48,643 bases of DNA from Acidobacteriota bacterium (GTDB taxonomy: Bacteria; Acidobacteriota; Thermoanaerobaculia; UBA5066; Gp7-AA6), in assembly GCA_027307335.1 (NCBI GenBank), contig DAHUXD010000057.1, forward strand, positions 1 to 48,643, in the 5' to 3' direction. Below the pieces are notes generated by a model that saw only the letters and a program-made list of their open reading frames with translations, had not been told where the DNA came from and did not search any database. Shown here one piece after another: positions 35,336-46,103 of the stretch. Every line of letters begins with the position of its first letter. Positions within the stretch are counted from its first letter, which is position 1. A program made the translations under genes and the position numbers.

Positions 35336-35389
35336 CGGTGCGATTATGGCCTCGTCCTCTCGGGTTCGCAGGCGTTCCGTCGGCGACCC

Positions 35390-36094
35390 ATGACCGAACC
35401 ATCTCCGCGATCCGTCTTCCGCGTCTGCGACCTTCCCTCCGACGAGCGCCCCCGCGAGCGTCTCTTCCGCCTCGGCGCCGCGTCGCTGTCGAACGAGGAG
35501 CTGCTCGCGCTGCTGCTCCGGACCGGCATCGCCGGCCAGAGCGCGCTCGACGGCGCGCGGCGCCTGCTCGCCACGCGCGAGGGGCTGAACGGCCTCTCGG
35601 GCGCCTCGCCGGTCGAGCTCGCGGCCGAGCGCGGTGTCGGGCCGACGCGCGCGGCCGCCATCGCCGCGGCCCTCGAGATCGCGCGCCGCCTGCCCGCCGA
35701 GACCCTCGCCGGCCGCGACCTCTTCAACGAGCCGCGGCTGGTGAAGGACTTCCTCCGCCAGTCCCAGGCCGACGACGCGCAGGAGCGGACCGGGGCGCTG
35801 TTCCTGAATGCGCGCAACCGTCTCCTGCGAAACGACCCGGACATCTACCGCGGGACGCTCGACCGCGCCGTCGTCGAGCCGCGCGAGATCCTGCGGCGCG
35901 CGCTGCTCGGCCGCGCGGCCGCCGTGATCCTGTACCACAACCATCCGTCCGGCGACCCGACGCCCTCGCGCGAGGACCGCGAGTTCACGCGGCGGCTCGC
36001 GACGGCTTCGGAGGCCGTCGGCGTGCGCCTCCTCGACCACATCGTGGTCGGCCGGGAGGGCTGCGTCTCGTTTCGCGAGGCGGGGCTGCTGTGA
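35390..36094 (+). CDS. radC: RadC-family JAB-domain protein
   Basis: A 234-residue protein. Helix-hairpin-helix-type N terminus (residues about 15-80, SNEELLALLLRTGI then RGVGPTRAAAIAAA), then a JAB/MPN+ metalloprotease-like domain (YHNHPSGDPTPSREDREF carries the HxHx7SxxD motif). Historically called DNA repair protein RadC; that role is disputed. All motif residues are kept. The vapBC pair follows 36 bases later on the same strand but probably has its own promoter. Confidence 0.95.
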   Translation: MTEPSPRSVFRVCDLPSDERPRERLFRLGAASLSNEELLALLLRTGIAGQSALDGARRLLATREGLNGLSGASPVELAAERGVGPTRAAAIAAALEIARRLPAETLAGRDLFNEPRLVKDFLRQSQADDAQERTGALFLNARNRLLRNDPDIYRGTLDRAVVEPREILRRALLGRAAAVILYHNHPSGDPTPSREDREFTRRLATASEAVGVRLLDHIVVGREGCVSFREAGLL

Positions 36095-36095
36095 G

Positions 36096-36124
36096 TTGCA
36101 TATATAACATAAGATTTATATGCT
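36096..36124 (+). promoter_or_regulatory. Candidate vapBC promoter/operator in an AT-rich island
   Basis: TTGCAT (36096-36101) and TATGCT (36119-36124) are 17 bases apart. They overlap an inverted repeat GCATATA (36098-36104) and TATATGC (36117-36123), the sort of palindrome bound by VapB. Initiation would fall at or next to the vapB ATG, so the transcript may be leaderless. Confidence 0.55.
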
Positions 36125-36130
36125 CCAGGC

Positions 36131-36343
36131 ATGAGAACCACCGTGGATCTCCCCGACGAGCTTCTCGAGGAAGCGCGAAAGGCGACGGACTCGAAGACGA
36201 TGCGCGAAACGCTGATCCTCGGCCTCCAGGAGCTGATCAAGAAAGACAAGCGAGAGCGGCTTCTGTCTCTGGCCGGCAAGATCCACATCGATTTCGACCC
36301 CTCCGTTTCCCGGGGCCGCGGCCGAAGCCGAAAGTCCCGTTGA
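36131..36343 (+). CDS. vapB: VapB-type antitoxin (ribbon-helix-helix)
   Basis: A 70-residue protein starting MRTTVDLPDELLEEARKAT, a ribbon-helix-helix DNA-binding fold, with a basic, proline-containing C-terminal tail (GRGRSRKSR) that would wrap the toxin. Pairs with the PIN toxin by a four-base overlap (TTGA). It probably represses its own operon through the palindrome upstream. Confidence 0.9.
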   Translation: MRTTVDLPDELLEEARKATDSKTMRETLILGLQELIKKDKRERLLSLAGKIHIDFDPSVSRGRGRSRKSR

Positions 36344-36732
36344 CGCGCGTTCTCATCGACACTTCCGCCTGGGTGGATTTCCTCGGCGGGGAGAAGACGG
36401 CCGTTTCTCGGGTCGGCGAACTCCTCGAGGGGGGAGGAGCGATCCTCTGCGGACCGGTTGCCGCCGAGCTCCTCTCCGGTGCGCGAAGCACCGCGGAGTA
36501 CGCGGTCTTGAAGGAGCTTGCGGAGGGGCTGGAGAGCCTCCCGGATCCTGCGGGGGTGTGGCCGCGCGTCGCGGACTATCGATTCGCGCTCGCTCGCGGC
36601 GGGTTTCTCGTCGGCATTCTCGATCTGGTGATCGCGGTGACCGCCCTCGATGCCGCCGTGCCGCTGCTCACCCGCGACCGTGGATTCGAGCGCATCCGCA
36701 CGGTCGTGCCCATCGAGCTGGACCTGTTCTAG
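36340..36732 (+). CDS. vapC: VapC-type PIN-domain ribonuclease toxin
   Basis: A 130-residue PIN nuclease. Acidic active-site residues are visible: RVLIDTSAWVDFL (Asp7), AAELLSGA (Glu), ILDLVIAVTA (Asp) and LTRDRGFERI (Asp). VapC toxins cleave RNA, typically initiator tRNA or the 23S sarcin-ricin loop; this target is unknown. The start is a TTG overlapping the antitoxin stop. 21 bases before metG. Confidence 0.92.
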   Translation: MTRVLIDTSAWVDFLGGEKTAVSRVGELLEGGGAILCGPVAAELLSGARSTAEYAVLKELAEGLESLPDPAGVWPRVADYRFALARGGFLVGILDLVIAVTALDAAVPLLTRDRGFERIRTVVPIELDLF

Positions 36733-36753
36733 AGTATCGTCCCGCTCCCGAAG

Positions 36754-38682
36754 ATGAAGACCTTCTACGCGACGACGCCGATCTACTACGTCAACGATCT
36801 GCCCCACATCGGGCACATCTACACGACCGTGGTCACGGACGTCGTCACCCGCTTTCGCCGCCTCTCCGGCGAGCCCACGCGATTCCTCACCGGCACCGAC
36901 GAGCACGGCCAGAACATCGAGAAGGCGGCCGCGGCCCAGGGCATCCCGCCGCTCGCGCTGGCGGACCGGGTCGTCGAGCGATACCACCAGCTCTACCGGA
37001 CCTTCGAGATCCGGAACGACGATTTCATCCGCACGACGGAGGCGCGGCACCGCCGCGGGGTGGAGGCCCTGATCGCGCGCATCGCCGCCGCCGGCGACTT
37101 CTACACGGCGAAGCACGAGGGCTGGTACTGCTCGAGCTGCGAGGCCTTCTACACCGAGAAGGAGCTCGACCCCGAGAAGCGCTGTCCGGTGCACGCCACC
37201 GCGACGGCCTGGGAGTCGGAGGAGAACGTGTTCTTCCGCCTCTCGAAATACGCGGGGCCGCTCCTCGAGCACTACGAGCGGCACCCGGAGTTCGTGCGGC
37301 CCGAGAGCCGGCTGGCCGAGGTCGCCTCCTTCGTCCGGGGCGGTCTGAACGATCTCTCGGTTTCGCGCTCGAAGGTGCGCTGGGGCATTCCGTTTCCGGG
37401 GCACCCCGGCCACGTCGTCTACGTGTGGCTCGACGCCCTCGCCAACTACATCACCGCGCTCGGCTTCGGCTCGCCGGAGGACCGCTTCTACCGGGAGTTC
37501 TGGGATCATCCGGAAGCGGAGCGCGTGCACTTCATCGGCAAGGACATCCTCCGGTTCCACGCGGTCTACTGGCCGGCGTTCCTCCTGTCGGCCGGCCTGC
37601 CGCTCCCCACGACGGTCTGGGCCCATGGCTGGTGGCTGCGCGACGCGAAGAAGGTCTCGAAGTCGGTCGGCAACGTCGTCCGCCCGGACGCGCTCGTCGC
37701 GGAGTTCGGCCCCGACGCGTTCCGCTACTTCCTGATGAGGGAGATGGCGTTCGGGCAGGACGCGAGCTTCTCGGATGAGGCGTTCCTGACGCGCTACAAC
37801 GCCGACCTCGCGAACGACCTCGGCAACACGGTATCCCGGGTGGCGGCGCTGTGCCGCCAGTCGTTCGGCGGGACGCCGCGCGAGGTCTGCACCGACAACG
37901 AGATCGTCGGCGCGTTCGGGGACGCCGAGGCGGAGTGGCGCGCGGCGATGACGGCGTGCCAGTTCGCCCGTGCGCTCGAGGCGGTGTGGCGCCTGCTGAC
38001 CGCGGTCAACGGCTACGTCGTCGCGAAGGAGCCCTGGAAGATCCGCAAGCAGGAGGGCGCCGATTCGGCCCGCCTCCACCGCGTGCTGTCGGCGTCCGCC
38101 GAGGGCGTGCGCCTCGCGGCCGTGATGCTCTCGCCGTTCGTCCCGTTCACGAGCCGCCGCATCTTCGAGACGTTCGGCATGATGGCCGCCGATCCGACGG
38201 CCTCCGACCTCGCGTGGGGAAGGCTCCCGGTGTCGGCGCCGATGCCCGAGCTGCCGGCCCTCTTCCCGCGCGCCGACGCCGCCGCCTACTTCCAGAAGGA
38301 GACCGCCATGACCGAATCGGCTGCCTCTCCCGCGCCCGCCGCTCCCGAAGACGACCGGATCGCGATCGAGGACTTTCAGAGGGTGCGGCTGCGCACGGCG
38401 AAGGTGCTCGTCGCCGAGCGCGTGCCGAAGTCGAACAAGCTCATGCGCCTCGAGGTCGATCTCGGCGGCGAGCGCCGCCAGATCGTCGCGGGCATCGCGG
38501 CGCAGTACGCGCCCGAGCAGCTCGTCGGCCGCAACGTGGTCGTCGTCGCGAACCTCAAGCCCGCGAAGCTGATGGGCGTCGAGTCGAACGGCATGGTCCT
38601 GGCGGCGTCGGTGGGAGAGGCGGGAGCGCCCGTCCTGCTCGACGTGCCGGCGGACGTCCCGCCGGGCAGCAAGGTCAAGTAG
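36754..38682 (+). CDS. metG: Methionyl-tRNA synthetase with C-terminal tRNA-binding domain
   Basis: A 642-residue class I synthetase. HIGH motif HIGH (residues about 18-21 in LPHIGHIYT), zinc-knuckle CSSC...CPVH, and KMSKS-type KVSKSVGN. After the anticodon domain there is a linker, then a Trbp111/EMAP-like OB domain (about 540-642, RVRLRTAKVLVAERVP; MGVESNGMVLAAS) that aids tRNA binding and dimer formation. It charges tRNA-Met with methionine. No ribosome site is strong at the ATG; the start agrees with homologues. Followed by tatD, often seen next to metG. Confidence 0.97.
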   Translation: MKTFYATTPIYYVNDLPHIGHIYTTVVTDVVTRFRRLSGEPTRFLTGTDEHGQNIEKAAAAQGIPPLALADRVVERYHQLYRTFEIRNDDFIRTTEARHRRGVEALIARIAAAGDFYTAKHEGWYCSSCEAFYTEKELDPEKRCPVHATATAWESEENVFFRLSKYAGPLLEHYERHPEFVRPESRLAEVASFVRGGLNDLSVSRSKVRWGIPFPGHPGHVVYVWLDALANYITALGFGSPEDRFYREFWDHPEAERVHFIGKDILRFHAVYWPAFLLSAGLPLPTTVWAHGWWLRDAKKVSKSVGNVVRPDALVAEFGPDAFRYFLMREMAFGQDASFSDEAFLTRYNADLANDLGNTVSRVAALCRQSFGGTPREVCTDNEIVGAFGDAEAEWRAAMTACQFARALEAVWRLLTAVNGYVVAKEPWKIRKQEGADSARLHRVLSASAEGVRLAAVMLSPFVPFTSRRIFETFGMMAADPTASDLAWGRLPVSAPMPELPALFPRADAAAYFQKETAMTESAASPAPAAPEDDRIAIEDFQRVRLRTAKVLVAERVPKSNKLMRLEVDLGGERRQIVAGIAAQYAPEQLVGRNVVVVANLKPAKLMGVESNGMVLAASVGEAGAPVLLDVPADVPPGSKVK

Positions 38683-38683
38683 T

Positions 38684-39442
38684 TTGCTCGCCGATTCCCA
38701 CTGCCACCTGCAGATGGGAGGGGACGCCGACGCGCTCATCGAGCGGGCGCAGCTTTCGGGCGTGACGCGCTTCCTGGTCCCCGGCACCACGCTCGATGAC
38801 TCGCTCGCGGCCGTGGAGCTCGCCGCGTCCCGCGACGGCGTCTGGGCCGCGGTCGGCGTCCACCCGCACGAGGCGAAGGACTTCGACCCGGCGCGCGACG
38901 GCGCCGCCTTCGAGCGGCTCGCCCGGTCGCCCAAGGTCGTCGCCATCGGCGAGATCGGCCTCGATTTCCACTACGACCACTCGCCGAGGGAGAGGCAGCT
39001 CGAGGTCCTCGACTGGATGCTCGACTGCGCCGAGCGGCTGCGACTGCCGGTCCTCCTCCACAACCGCGAGAGCGGCGCCGAGATGCTCGCGCGGCTCGCC
39101 CGGCGCGGCCCCCGCGAGAACGCGGGCGTGTTCCACTCGTTCACCGAGGACGCGGACTACGGACGCGAGGCCATCGCGCTCGGCTACCTCGTGTCGTACT
39201 CGGGCATGATCACCTTCCGGGCCGCGGAGAACATCCGCGCCTCGGCCGCCGAACTCCCGCTCGACCGCATGCTGGTCGAGACCGACACGCCCTACCTCGC
39301 GCCGGTGCCGCACCGGGGCCAGCCGTGCGAGCCCGCGTTCGTGGTCGAGACCGCGAAGAAGCTGGCGGAGGTCAAGGGCGTCTCGTTCGAGGCCGTGGCC
39401 GCCTCGACGACCGCCAATTTCGGCCGCCTGTTCGGCGCGTGA
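38684..39442 (+). CDS. tatD: TatD-family metal-dependent deoxyribonuclease
   Basis: A 252-residue TIM-barrel hydrolase. LADSHCHLQM (metal-binding HxH), AIGEIGLDFH, VLLHNRESGA, GVFHSFTED and the MLVETDTPYLAPVP block are intact. Acts as a 3'-5' exonuclease on DNA/RNA ends. Start is TTG one base after the metG stop; AAGG lies ten bases upstream. Overlaps the next gene by four bases (GTGA). Confidence 0.96.
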   Translation: MLADSHCHLQMGGDADALIERAQLSGVTRFLVPGTTLDDSLAAVELAASRDGVWAAVGVHPHEAKDFDPARDGAAFERLARSPKVVAIGEIGLDFHYDHSPRERQLEVLDWMLDCAERLRLPVLLHNRESGAEMLARLARRGPRENAGVFHSFTEDADYGREAIALGYLVSYSGMITFRAAENIRASAAELPLDRMLVETDTPYLAPVPHRGQPCEPAFVVETAKKLAEVKGVSFEAVAASTTANFGRLFGA

Positions 39443-39807
39443 GCTCGCGCCGCATCTCGCCGGCCGAGTTCGAAGCCTGCGTCGAGGAGGCGCTCTCCTC
39501 CGTCCCGGCGTCGTTCCGCAAGTATCTCGACAACGTCGTGGTCGCCGTCGAGGACGAGCCGACCGACGACGACTACGAGGAGTCCGACACGCCCGACGAG
39601 GAGGAGCTCTTCGGCATCTTCCGGGGCGTGCCGTTCTTCGATCGCTCCTCGATGGTGACGGCGCTGCCGGCGCAGATCGCGATCTTCCGCGGCCCGATCC
39701 TGCGGTGCTGCGCGACACGGGGCGAGGCCGTGCGCGAGATCCGCGACACCGTCGTCCACGAGGTCGGCCACATGCTGGGCCTCGAAGACGAGGAGATGCC
39801 GTACTGA
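39439..39807 (+). CDS. Small zincin-like metallopeptidase family protein
   Basis: A 122-residue protein of the minimal-zincin group (DUF1025-like, PF06262). The HExxH motif with the third ligand (HEVGHMLGLED) is at the C terminus, and an acidic stretch (EDEPTDDDYEESDTPDEEE) lies in the middle. Starts with a GTG overlapping the tatD stop. Cellular role unknown. Ends 17 bases before the next secreted protein's start. Confidence 0.92.
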   Translation: MSSRRISPAEFEACVEEALSSVPASFRKYLDNVVVAVEDEPTDDDYEESDTPDEEELFGIFRGVPFFDRSSMVTALPAQIAIFRGPILRCCATRGEAVREIRDTVVHEVGHMLGLEDEEMPY

Positions 39808-39824
39808 GTGCTATCGTCGGCCGC

Positions 39825-40217
39825 GTGAAGGGGACCGCCCGCGTCGCGCTCGCCCTGGCGTTGCTCGCCGCCGGCCCGGCGGCCGCCCAGGAGAAGACCA
39901 GCCCGACGATCGCCCGCGAAACGGCCGAGTCGAACGCGAAGACGCCCGCCGGCCGGCGCTACGAGTCCGCGCTGGAGTCGAGCCTCGACTCCTGGCTGCG
40001 CAGGGCGCTGGAGAAGTGCCTGAAGGGCGTGACGAAGGAGGATGCCGTCTCCTTCGATTTCCTGGTCCGGATCGGCGACAACGGGAGGGCCGAGGAGGTC
40101 CTCTACGCCCCCGAAACCTCCGTCGGCCGCTGCGCGAAGGAGGACTTCGAGGACGCGAAGTACCCGTTTCCGCCGCAGGCCCACTGGTGGGTCAAGATCC
40201 CGGTCGAGATCCGCTGA
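39825..40217 (+). CDS. Small secreted protein of unknown function
   Basis: A 130-residue exported protein: signal peptide about 1-21 (ARVALALALLAAGPAAAQ), then a helical stretch and a short beta region (DFLVRIGDNGRAEEVLY). Two cysteines (CLKG and RCAKED) could form a disulfide. The end WWVKIPVEIR vaguely recalls TonB-C-terminal-type endings, but no clear domain is seen. Start is a GTG. Its 3' end overlaps the convergent glycosyltransferase gene by 26 bases. Confidence 0.75.
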   Translation: MKGTARVALALALLAAGPAAAQEKTSPTIARETAESNAKTPAGRRYESALESSLDSWLRRALEKCLKGVTKEDAVSFDFLVRIGDNGRAEEVLYAPETSVGRCAKEDFEDAKYPFPPQAHWWVKIPVEIR

Positions 40218-41649
40218 TCCGCAGCGCGGCGGCGAGGGCCGCGCAGTCGCGCTCGCGCGACAGGAACACGACGACGTCCGGACTGCGGGAGGCGTGGACC
40301 GACGCGCAAGGCCGGAACCGCTCCGCGAGCGCCGCCTCGAGCTCCGGCGACGAGTCCGCGGCGTAGAGCGCGATCGCGTCCGCGCCATTCGAAGCGGCGC
40401 GCACCGAGTCCGCGGAGAGGGGGTGCGCCGGCGCGAGGTCGCGGATCTCGGTTCCCGCCGGGAACGCGAGCGCGTCTCCGTACGCCCACGCCTGCTCGAG
40501 CACCACGACGCGCGGCGGATCGGGCGACGCCGCCAGGGCGGCCGCGGCCGCGGCGGCGGCCATCGACTTGTGCGAGAGCAGGTGCCAGGTCCGCTCGAGT
40601 CCGAGCGGCACGGCGGCGGCGCGCGCCGCCGTCGCGAGCCCCGCCTGCCGGCGCCGCAGCCGCTCCCACCCGAACCCCGCCGCGATCGCGAGAAACGGGA
40701 CGGCGGCCTGGACGTACCGCGGCTGCTTCAGGGGGGAGAAGGACAGGAGAACCACGGTGGAGGCCGCGACGAGGAGCGGCGCCCGGGCCCGCCGGTCTCG
40801 CGCGCCCGCGGCGGCGAGCAGGACGAGGAGCGGCCCCGCCCAGCCGAGGAGGTTCGACGCGTACCAGAACCAGGGGCGGCGGCGGTCGAGCGCGCCCCAT
40901 TCGGAGGGATGGCGGGTGTACCGGATAAACGCGCGGAGGCTCGCAAACCATCCGCCTCGCGTGGTCGCGTCGAACAGGCCGGCGAAGAGGAGCAGCCCCA
41001 CCGCAAAGCCCCCGAGGACCGCCAGAACGCGGGAGGCCCGTCGCGTCCGAGCGGCCGCGAAGGCGAGGAGCGGAACGATGAGCACGCCCTCGCTCCATCG
41101 GACGGTCATCGCGGCGGCCGCGGCGACACCGGCCGAAAACGCCGGCAGGCCGCCGGCGTCGTCGCGCGCGACCAGAAGGAACGCGGCGAGGAGGAGCGTC
41201 GTCGAGATCGGCCGGGGAAAGGGCATGGTCGCGTAGGCGAACGGCAGCCAGTGGAGCGCGAAGAGAAACGCCGCCGCGCGGGCGGCCGCGGCGCTCGCCC
41301 CGAGGGTCCGCGCGAGGCGGTCGACGAGGACGATTCCGGCGGTCGAGAACAGGGCCGTCGGGAGCGCCGCGAGCCACGTCAGCGCCCGAGGTCCGTGAAA
41401 GCCGAGGAGGCCCCCGAGGCGCAGAAACGGGGCGGCGACGAGGAGGGGGTGGAGCGGCGAGCGGATGTCCCACGGCACGTACGGAAAGCGGAGCGCCGCG
41501 CGGGCGGCGCTCTCGACGATCTCGAGATCGTCGCCGGACTGGAAGCCCGGGAACGCCGCGGCGAGGGCGAGCTTGGCGGCGAGCGTCGCGGCGGCGAGAG
41601 CGGGGACGAAGAAGCGCCAGGCGCCCGCGTCCTCCGCCGCCCGATCCAT
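40192..41649 (-). CDS. GT-C-type membrane glycosyltransferase (GPI mannosyltransferase/Alg9-like)
   Basis: A 485-residue membrane protein with about ten hydrophobic segments. The first extracytoplasmic loop carries GDDLEIVESAARA and VPWDIRSPLHPLL, the acidic loop and SPLHP motif typical of polyprenyl-phosphate-sugar-using GT-C enzymes such as Alg9/PIG-B and GT39-related proteins. The C terminus is a soluble domain with LEQAWAYGDALAFP. Probably transfers a sugar from a lipid carrier at the outer face. It starts before the pnp operon terminator and is transcribed in the same direction, but as a separate unit. Confidence 0.85.
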   Translation of the reverse strand: MDRAAEDAGAWRFFVPALAAATLAAKLALAAAFPGFQSGDDLEIVESAARAALRFPYVPWDIRSPLHPLLVAAPFLRLGGLLGFHGPRALTWLAALPTALFSTAGIVLVDRLARTLGASAAAARAAAFLFALHWLPFAYATMPFPRPISTTLLLAAFLLVARDDAGGLPAFSAGVAAAAAMTVRWSEGVLIVPLLAFAAARTRRASRVLAVLGGFAVGLLLFAGLFDATTRGGWFASLRAFIRYTRHPSEWGALDRRRPWFWYASNLLGWAGPLLVLLAAAGARDRRARAPLLVAASTVVLLSFSPLKQPRYVQAAVPFLAIAAGFGWERLRRRQAGLATAARAAAVPLGLERTWHLLSHKSMAAAAAAAALAASPDPPRVVVLEQAWAYGDALAFPAGTEIRDLAPAHPLSADSVRAASNGADAIALYAADSSPELEAALAERFRPCASVHASRSPDVVVFLSRERDCAALAAALRISGSRPGS

Positions 41650-41676
41650 CGCGGGAATTGTGTCAGGTCGGACACG

Positions 41677-41704
41677 AAAAAGGCGCGGCTTTCACCGCGC
41701 CCTT
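41677..41704 (-). terminator. Intrinsic terminator of the infB-pnp operon
   Basis: On the minus strand GGCGCGG (41695-41701 region) and CCGCGCC form a 7-bp GC stem with a 6-base loop, followed by TTTTT (41677-41681 on the other strand). It lies 28 bases after the pnp stop. A textbook rho-independent terminator. Confidence 0.85.
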
Positions 41705-41731
41705 TCCGATTCCGGGTTTCGGATCTCGAAC

Positions 41732-43960
<2,229 letters not shown>

Positions 43961-43981
43961 GATTTTTACCCTTCTCGTGAA

Positions 43982-44059
43982 GGGCGCCGGGTCGGGGCCA
44001 GCCGCACGAACGCGGCCGCGGAAATCGCGGTCGGGCCGCGCCGGACGAGCCCGGCGCCC
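43982..44059 (-). promoter_or_regulatory. pnp leader inverted repeat (possible autoregulatory structure)
   Basis: GGGCGCCGGG (43982-43991) and CCCGGCGCCC (44050-44059) are perfect 10-base complements in the 106-base gap between rpsO and pnp, closing a long GC-rich hairpin with another short stem inside. In Escherichia coli the pnp leader forms a double-stranded region cut by RNase III for PNPase autoregulation. The location here is the same; the mechanism is inferred. Confidence 0.55.
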
Positions 44060-44066
44060 GGTTCGA

Positions 44067-44345
44067 CTACTTGCGCAGGCCGAGGCGCTCGATCAGCTTC
44101 TGATAGCGACCGGCGTCTTCGCCGCGGAGATACTCGAGGAGCCGGCGCCGGCGCCCGACCATCTTCAGCAGGCCGCGGCGGGAGTGGTGGTCCTTCGCGT
44201 TCGACTGGAAGTGTTCGGTCAAGTACGCGATGCGGCTGGTCAGCAGCGCGACCTGGACCTCGGGAGAGCCCGTGTCGGTGTCGTGCGTCCGGTACTGCTT
44301 GACGATGTCAGGCTTGCCGGACTGATATTCGGTGACGTTCACCAT
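44067..44345 (-). CDS. rpsO: 30S ribosomal protein S15
   Basis: A 92-residue primary 16S rRNA-binding protein. [39 protein letters not shown] and [11 protein letters not shown] are invariant S15 blocks. The position between truB and pnp is conserved across bacteria. ATG start with GGAGGC just upstream. It probably also has its own promoter in the AT-rich region behind truB. Confidence 0.98.
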   Translation of the reverse strand: MVNVTEYQSGKPDIVKQYRTHDTDTGSPEVQVALLTSRIAYLTEHFQSNAKDHHSRRGLLKMVGRRRRLLEYLRGEDAGRYQKLIERLGLRK

Positions 44346-44373
44346 GCCTCCAAACTACTCAAAACACTCACTC

Positions 44374-44402
44374 TTTTTAATAAGCCGCGAAGACTACCAC
44401 AA
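44374..44402 (-). promoter_or_regulatory. Candidate rpsO promoter
   Basis: TTGTGG (44397-44402 on the minus strand) and TAAAAA (44374-44379) are 17 bases apart; initiation would leave a leader of about 20 bases before the rpsO ATG. It lies in the AT-rich part of the 98-base truB-rpsO gap, unlike the surrounding GC-rich DNA. Confidence 0.4.
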
Positions 44403-44443
44403 GGCGGGGTGGGGCTGCCAGCCGGGGGCCCGGCCGCCGCGAG

Positions 44444-45370
44444 TTACCCCAGCACGATCCGCGGCTTGATCATCGCGACCCCGCGGTCCCCGATGGGATT
44501 GACCTGGCCGAGGGCCAGCATGTCGTCGGCCGGGCCGACGAGGGTCACCCAGTCGCCCTCCCGGGCGTGGACGTCGCGCGCCGGAACGGCCTGGCCCCTT
44601 CGGATCTTCCAGGCCTCGAGCGACGCGAGCTGGACCCGAGGGAAGGGGAACGCGACGCGGGCGAGCGGGACCGCATGCGGCGCGGCGAGCCGGTCGGCCG
44701 GCGCCAGCGCCTCGAAGCGTTCGAGGGGAACGGCGTCCTCCACACGAAAGGTCCCGATCCGGGTGCGCCGCAGCGCCTCGAGATGGGCGCCGCACCCGAG
44801 CTTCCCGCCGAGCTCGTTCGCGATCGATCGGATGTAGGTCCCGGAGGAACAGGAGATCGAGAAGGCGACCGCACCGTCCTTCGGCGTCCCGAACTCGAGG
44901 CGCTCGACGCGCACCTTCTTCGGGAGCGAGGGCACGCTCTCGCCCTTTCGGGCCATCTCGTAGAACTTGCGGCCGCCGACCTTCTTCGCCGAATACGGAG
45001 GCGGCGCCTGGAGGAACTCGCCGCGGAAACCGGCGGCGGCCTGCTCGATCGCGGCCGCGGTCACGCCGGAGGCATCGCGCTCGGGTCCGATCGTCTCGCC
45101 CTCCCGGTCGTACGTGGCCGTCGCGCGACCGAGCCGGATGACGCCCTCGTAGGACTTGTCCATGAGCGTGAAGAACCCCTGGAGTCGCGCCGCGTTGCCG
45201 GCGCAGAGGAGCAGGAGTCCCGTCGCCATCGGGTCGAGCGTGCCGCTGTGCCCGATGCGGGCCAGGCCCGTCGCCCGGCGCGCGCGCTCGACGACGTCGT
45301 GCGAGGTGAGGCCCTCGGGCTTGTCGAGCAGCAGCAGGTAGCCCCGCTGCAGGGGATCCGTCGCGATCAC
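44444..45370 (-). CDS. truB: tRNA pseudouridine(55) synthase
   Basis: A 308-residue enzyme converting U55 of tRNA to pseudouridine. Key blocks: LLDKPEGLTSHDVV, IGHSGTLDPMATG with catalytic Asp, and CSSGTYIRSIANELG. A C-terminal PUA-like part follows. The GTG start overlaps the rbfA stop by four bases. Part of the conserved infB cluster. Confidence 0.97.
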   Translation of the reverse strand: MIATDPLQRGYLLLLDKPEGLTSHDVVERARRATGLARIGHSGTLDPMATGLLLLCAGNAARLQGFFTLMDKSYEGVIRLGRATATYDREGETIGPERDASGVTAAAIEQAAAGFRGEFLQAPPPYSAKKVGGRKFYEMARKGESVPSLPKKVRVERLEFGTPKDGAVAFSISCSSGTYIRSIANELGGKLGCGAHLEALRRTRIGTFRVEDAVPLERFEALAPADRLAAPHAVPLARVAFPFPRVQLASLEAWKIRRGQAVPARDVHAREGDWVTLVGPADDMLALGQVNPIGDRGVAMIKPRIVLG

Positions 45371-45759
45371 TCGGGGTCCTCGCCGGTGTCGCCGTCCTCG
45401 AGGTCGGGCTCCGGCGGGCGCACCTGGTGGAGCAGCTCCTCGATCCGCGCACCGCGCTCGAGCGAGCGGTCGGCGACGAAGTGCAGCTCGGGCGCGTAGC
45501 GCAGCTGGCAGCGCTGGCCGACCTCGCGGCGCAGGTAGCCCGCGGCGCGGCGAAGGGCCTCGAGCGCGAGCGCGCGTTCGTCGTCTCCGCCGAGGCAGGA
45601 GAAGAAGACCCGCGCGGACTTCAAGTCCGGCGGCATCTCGACGTCGGTCACGGTCACGCGCTTCAGGTCGGGGTCGTGGGCCTCGAGCAGGAGCAGGCGC
45701 GACAGCTCCGCCCGGACGACGTCCGCGACGCGTTGCGAGCGGCGCGATTCCTTCTTCAT
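45367..45759 (-). CDS. rbfA: Ribosome-binding factor A
   Basis: A 130-residue KH-type ribosome maturation factor acting on the 30S subunit's 16S rRNA. SQRVADVVRAELSRLLLLE and LRRAAGYLRREVGQR with LRYAPELHFVAD are the expected blocks. An acidic tail (EDGDTGEDPE) follows. It sits between ylxP and truB in the operon. Confidence 0.95.
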   Translation of the reverse strand: MKKESRRSQRVADVVRAELSRLLLLEAHDPDLKRVTVTDVEMPPDLKSARVFFSCLGGDDERALALEALRRAAGYLRREVGQRCQLRYAPELHFVADRSLERGARIEELLHQVRPPEPDLEDGDTGEDPE

Positions 45760-45774
45760 CGGGTTTCGGACACG

Positions 45775-46062
45775 TCAGACATGGATGAACTCGTTCCGGT
45801 ACTCCAGGATCTCTCCGTCCAGATTCTCCTCGACGAAGCGGAGGACGTGCTGCAGGAGGGCGTCGAGCGGCGCCTGCTCCGGTCCGACCACCGCGACGCC
45901 GATCCGGGCCCGCTGCAGGAGGTCCTGGCCGTCGACCTCGGCGGCCGAAACCTCGAAGTCATTCCGGATGCGCGTCTTCAGGCTCTTGACGATCATCCGC
46001 TTTTCCTTCAGCCCGCGACAGCCCGGCAGGTGAAGATCGAAGACCGCGTAGGCGATGACCAT
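45775..46062 (-). CDS. DUF503/YlxP-family protein
   Basis: A 95-residue protein with the DUF503 (YlxP-like) blocks AVFDLHLPGCRGLKEKRMIV and RNDFEVSAAEVDGQD, and a C-terminal helix. Function is not settled; it is regularly placed between infB and rbfA. ATG start, 41 bases after infB's stop. Confidence 0.92.
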   Translation of the reverse strand: MVIAYAVFDLHLPGCRGLKEKRMIVKSLKTRIRNDFEVSAAEVDGQDLLQRARIGVAVVGPEQAPLDALLQHVLRFVEENLDGEILEYRNEFIHV

Positions 46063-46103
46063 GGCTCCGAAATCCCAAATCCGAGACGCGGACGAGACGC
46101 GGC

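Noticed and set aside
35845-38946. A minus-strand open frame of 1033 codons over radC, vapBC, metG and tatD
   Set aside because: Shadow of well-supported plus-strand genes; no recognisable motif.
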